Of a stretch of DNA of 64,000 nt, positions 61,876-64,000 are shown piece by piece. The position numbers and the translations under genes are program-made. Location: positions 649,975 through 713,974 of the forward strand of contig NZ_JBANCG010000001.1 in the NCBI RefSeq assembly GCF_037026715.1. Direction: 5' to 3'. The notes under the pieces were generated by a model. It had not been told where the DNA came from, ran no database searches, and saw only the letters and a list, made by a program, of their open reading frames with translations. This stretch comes from Breoghania sp037026715 (GTDB taxonomy: Bacteria; Pseudomonadota; Alphaproteobacteria; Rhizobiales; Stappiaceae). The first letter of the stretch is position 1. Every line of letters begins with the position of its first letter.

Positions 61876-62078
61876 AGCGAAGGCTATGGCCGGGTCGTGA
61901 CGATGCGGAGAGCGGGACCGGGGAGGGGCAAGAAGCGCGAGCGGGCGATGATGATGGTGCGCGGGCAAGGCTCAGGCGTTGCGCGGGCGCAAGGGGCGGT
62001 GCTATACGCCGCCAAGCGTTCATTCAGCACGTCGTTCGTTCAACACGTCGTTCGCTCAAGCCAACGGGATCCATTTCC

Positions 62079-62366
62079 ATGTCCGTCGATACCGCCACGG
62101 TGAAACGCGTTGCCCGGCTGGCGCGCATTGCCGTCACCGATGCCGAAGCCGAAAAGATGAAGGGCGAACTGAACGCCATCCTCGGGTTCGTCGAACAGCT
62201 CGACCAGGTCGATGTCTCCGGCATTGAGCCGATGACCTCGGCGGTGGAGACGACCATGCGCAAGCGCGTCGACGAGGTCACCGACGGGGATCGCGCCGAC
62301 GACATCGTCGCCAACGCGCCGATGAGCGAAGACAACTTCTTCATGGTGCCGAAGGTGGTCGAGTAA
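62079..62366 (+). CDS. gatC: aspartyl/glutamyl-tRNA amidotransferase subunit C
   Basis: Small stabilising subunit of the GatCAB amidotransferase that corrects Glu-tRNA(Gln) or Asp-tRNA(Asn). The 95 residues show the family pattern: TVKRVARLARIAVTDAEAEK, MKGELNAILGFVEQLDQVDV, SGIEPMTSAVE, RADDIVANAPMSEDNFFMVP. gatA follows after 73 bases. Confidence 0.96.
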   Translation: MSVDTATVKRVARLARIAVTDAEAEKMKGELNAILGFVEQLDQVDVSGIEPMTSAVETTMRKRVDEVTDGDRADDIVANAPMSEDNFFMVPKVVE

Positions 62367-62439
62367 TCGCCGCTTCCCAGTCTTTCGCGACATTCACTTT
62401 CGCGATATTTGCCGCATTGGCCCGACCCGAGATATTTCC

Positions 62440-63912
62440 ATGACCGACCTGACAGACCTGACGATTGCCGAAGCCCGCGAGGGGCTGGAGAAGAAGGACT
62501 TCTCCGCGGTGGAACTGACCGACGCCTATCTCGCCGCGATCGACGCGGCCTCCGCGCTCAACGCCTATGTCGTCACCGTGCCTGAAAAGGCGCGTGAGAT
62601 GGCCGCCGCCTCCGACAGGAAGCTCGCCGCCGGCGAGGGCGGGACGCTGGAGGGCATTCCGCTCGGCATCAAGGATCTGTTCGGCACCGAGGGCATCCAC
62701 ACCCAGGCCTGCTCGCACATTCTCGACGGCTTCAAGCCGCGCTACGAATCGACGGTCACGGCGAACCTGTGGGCGGACGGCGCGGTCATGCTCGGCAAGC
62801 TCAACATGGACGAGTTCGCCATGGGCTCGTCGAACGAGACCAGCTATTACGGCCCGGTCGTCAACCCGTGGCGGGCAAACGGCTCCGATGCCAAGCTCGT
62901 TCCCGGCGGCTCGTCGGGCGGCTCGGCGGCCGCCGTTGCCGCGCGCATCTGCGCCGGGGCGACCGCGACGGATACCGGCGGCTCGATCCGCCAGCCGGCC
63001 GCGCTCACCGGCACCGTCGGCATCAAGCCGACCTATGGTCGCTGCTCGCGCTGGGGCGTGGTGGCCTTCGCCTCCTCGCTCGATCAGGCAGGCCCGATCG
63101 CGCGCACCGTCAGGGACGCGGCGATGCTTTTGACGTCGATGGCCTCGGTCGATCCCAAGGACACCACCTCCGTCGACCGTCCGGTGCCGGACTATGCGGC
63201 GGCCGTGGGCCGACCGGTCAAAGGCCTGAAGATCGGCATTCCGAAGGAATACCGCGTCGACGGCATGGCGCCGGAGATCGAGACGCTGTGGCAGCAGGGC
63301 ATCGACTGGCTGAAGGCGGAAGGTGCGGAGATCGTCGATATTTCCCTGCCGCACACGCACTACGCGCTGCCGGCCTACTACATCGTGGCGCCGGCGGAAG
63401 CCTCGTCGAACCTGGCGCGCTATGACGGCGTGCGCTACGGCCTGCGCGTGCCCGGCGACGACATCATCGACATGTACGAGAAGACACGCGCGGCCGGCTT
63501 CGGCTCCGAGGTCAAGCGCCGCGTGATGATCGGCACCTACGTGCTGTCGGCCGGCTACTACGACGCCTATTACCTGAAGGCGCAGAAGGTGCGCACGCTG
63601 ATCAAGCGCGACTTCGACCTCGCCTTCGAGGCGGGCGTCGATGCCATCCTGACGCCGACGACGCCGGATGCGGCCTTCGAGCCGGGGGAGATCACCGATC
63701 CGGTTTCCATGTACCTGAACGACATCTTCACCGTCACGGTGAACATGGCCGGTCTGCCGGGCATCTCCGTGCCGGCGGGGCTCGACGGCAAGGGCCTGCC
63801 GCTCGGCCTCCAGCTCATCGGCAAGCCGTTCGGCGAGGAGACTCTGTTCCAGGTCGCTCAGGCGATCGAGAACGCCGCCGGCACGTTCAAGGCGGAGAAG
63901 TGGTGGGCCTGA
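62440..63912 (+). CDS. gatA: glutamyl-tRNA(Gln)/aspartyl-tRNA(Asn) amidotransferase subunit A
   Basis: Amidase subunit that releases ammonia from glutamine for the transamidation. The 490-residue protein carries the Ser-Ser-Lys triad: Lys78 in PLGIKDLFGTEG, Ser158 in PGGSSGGSAAAVAA and Ser182 in DTGGSIRQPA. ATDTGGSIRQPAALTGTVGI is the amidase signature. gatB is not in the window; a terminator follows the stop, so gatB must be elsewhere or in a new transcript. Confidence 0.97.
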   Translation: MTDLTDLTIAEAREGLEKKDFSAVELTDAYLAAIDAASALNAYVVTVPEKAREMAAASDRKLAAGEGGTLEGIPLGIKDLFGTEGIHTQACSHILDGFKPRYESTVTANLWADGAVMLGKLNMDEFAMGSSNETSYYGPVVNPWRANGSDAKLVPGGSSGGSAAAVAARICAGATATDTGGSIRQPAALTGTVGIKPTYGRCSRWGVVAFASSLDQAGPIARTVRDAAMLLTSMASVDPKDTTSVDRPVPDYAAAVGRPVKGLKIGIPKEYRVDGMAPEIETLWQQGIDWLKAEGAEIVDISLPHTHYALPAYYIVAPAEASSNLARYDGVRYGLRVPGDDIIDMYEKTRAAGFGSEVKRRVMIGTYVLSAGYYDAYYLKAQKVRTLIKRDFDLAFEAGVDAILTPTTPDAAFEPGEITDPVSMYLNDIFTVTVNMAGLPGISVPAGLDGKGLPLGLQLIGKPFGEETLFQVAQAIENAAGTFKAEKWWA

Positions 63913-63932
63913 CCGGCGCGCAACGGATCAAC

Positions 63933-63974
63933 AAAAAAGCGCCGGCCCGCAGGAGCGGAGCCGGCGCTTTTTCG
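63933..63974 (+). terminator. rho-independent terminator of gatCA
   Basis: AAAAAAGCGCCGGC pairs with GCCGGCGCTTTTT around a loop of about 13 bases, giving a T run. It starts about 20 bases after gatA. Confidence 0.9.
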
Positions 63975-64000
63975 TTACATCCTAGATAAACCTCCACCTG

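Overview
The window is a high-G+C alphaproteobacterial chromosome segment, most likely from the order Hyphomicrobiales (Rhizobiales). The order-level call rests on three things. The gene order divK-pleD-rpmG-MFS-NUDIX-DUF983-rnr-topA-dprA-plsY-pyrC'-pyrB-ruvX-gatC-gatA is characteristic of that order. Several families concentrated there are present (DUF1489, DUF3572, EipB/DUF1849, a vWA-DnaJ pair, a SPOR-tailed D,D-carboxypeptidase). The intergenic palindromes resemble rhizobial mosaic elements. A marine or soil Stappiaceae-like genus would fit, but I cannot fix the genus. I see no rRNA or tRNA gene, CRISPR array, prophage or transposase gene.

Left part (1-16.1 kb): a ClpP paralogue, an exported SH3-like protein, a truncated globin, a DUF599 membrane protein, a tiny membrane protein, a rhodanese and a glutathione transferase. 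The two subunits of a methylcrotonyl-CoA carboxylase (mccB and mccA, leucine breakdown) follow, but they lie 6.5 kb apart. Between them are a PAS-PAS histidine kinase with its response regulator, and a sulfide/persulfide module: a BigR/SqrR-type repressor, a rhodanese-DUF2892 protein, a TSUP permease and a divergent persulfide-dioxygenase-like hydrolase.

Middle (16.6-40.2 kb): panC, the vWA/DnaJ pair, the SPOR carboxypeptidase, a phasin, clpS-clpA, an AzlCD exporter pair, a HIT protein, a FemAB-like acyltransferase carrying a coding minisatellite, GDPD-RidA, EipB, a Tat-exported tyrosinase with a small exported companion, dinB, and an Rrf2/NsrR-like repressor divergent from hcp (nitric-oxide stress). 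Right part (40.3-64 kb): the conserved core block listed above, running from cell-cycle signalling (DivK, PleD) through RNA and DNA metabolism to pyrimidine synthesis and the GatCA amidotransferase. topA in this block is split by a single-base frameshift.

The most unusual feature of the DNA itself is its load of intergenic repeats. At least five families sit between genes: a two-hairpin REP/BIME-like element with MITE-like ends (nine copies), a CCTTCGAGACG hairpin family into which that element has inserted, a GAGGGGAGG family, a CCCGCxxxGCGGG hairpin family, and a RIME1-like double palindrome in two opposite orientations. Best candidates for something new are the tyrosinase/companion pair, the heptad minisatellite in the acyltransferase, a structured candidate sRNA with a CCTCCT loop upstream of the rpmG terminator, the pseudo-receiver response regulator between the mcc genes, and the modular repeat system.
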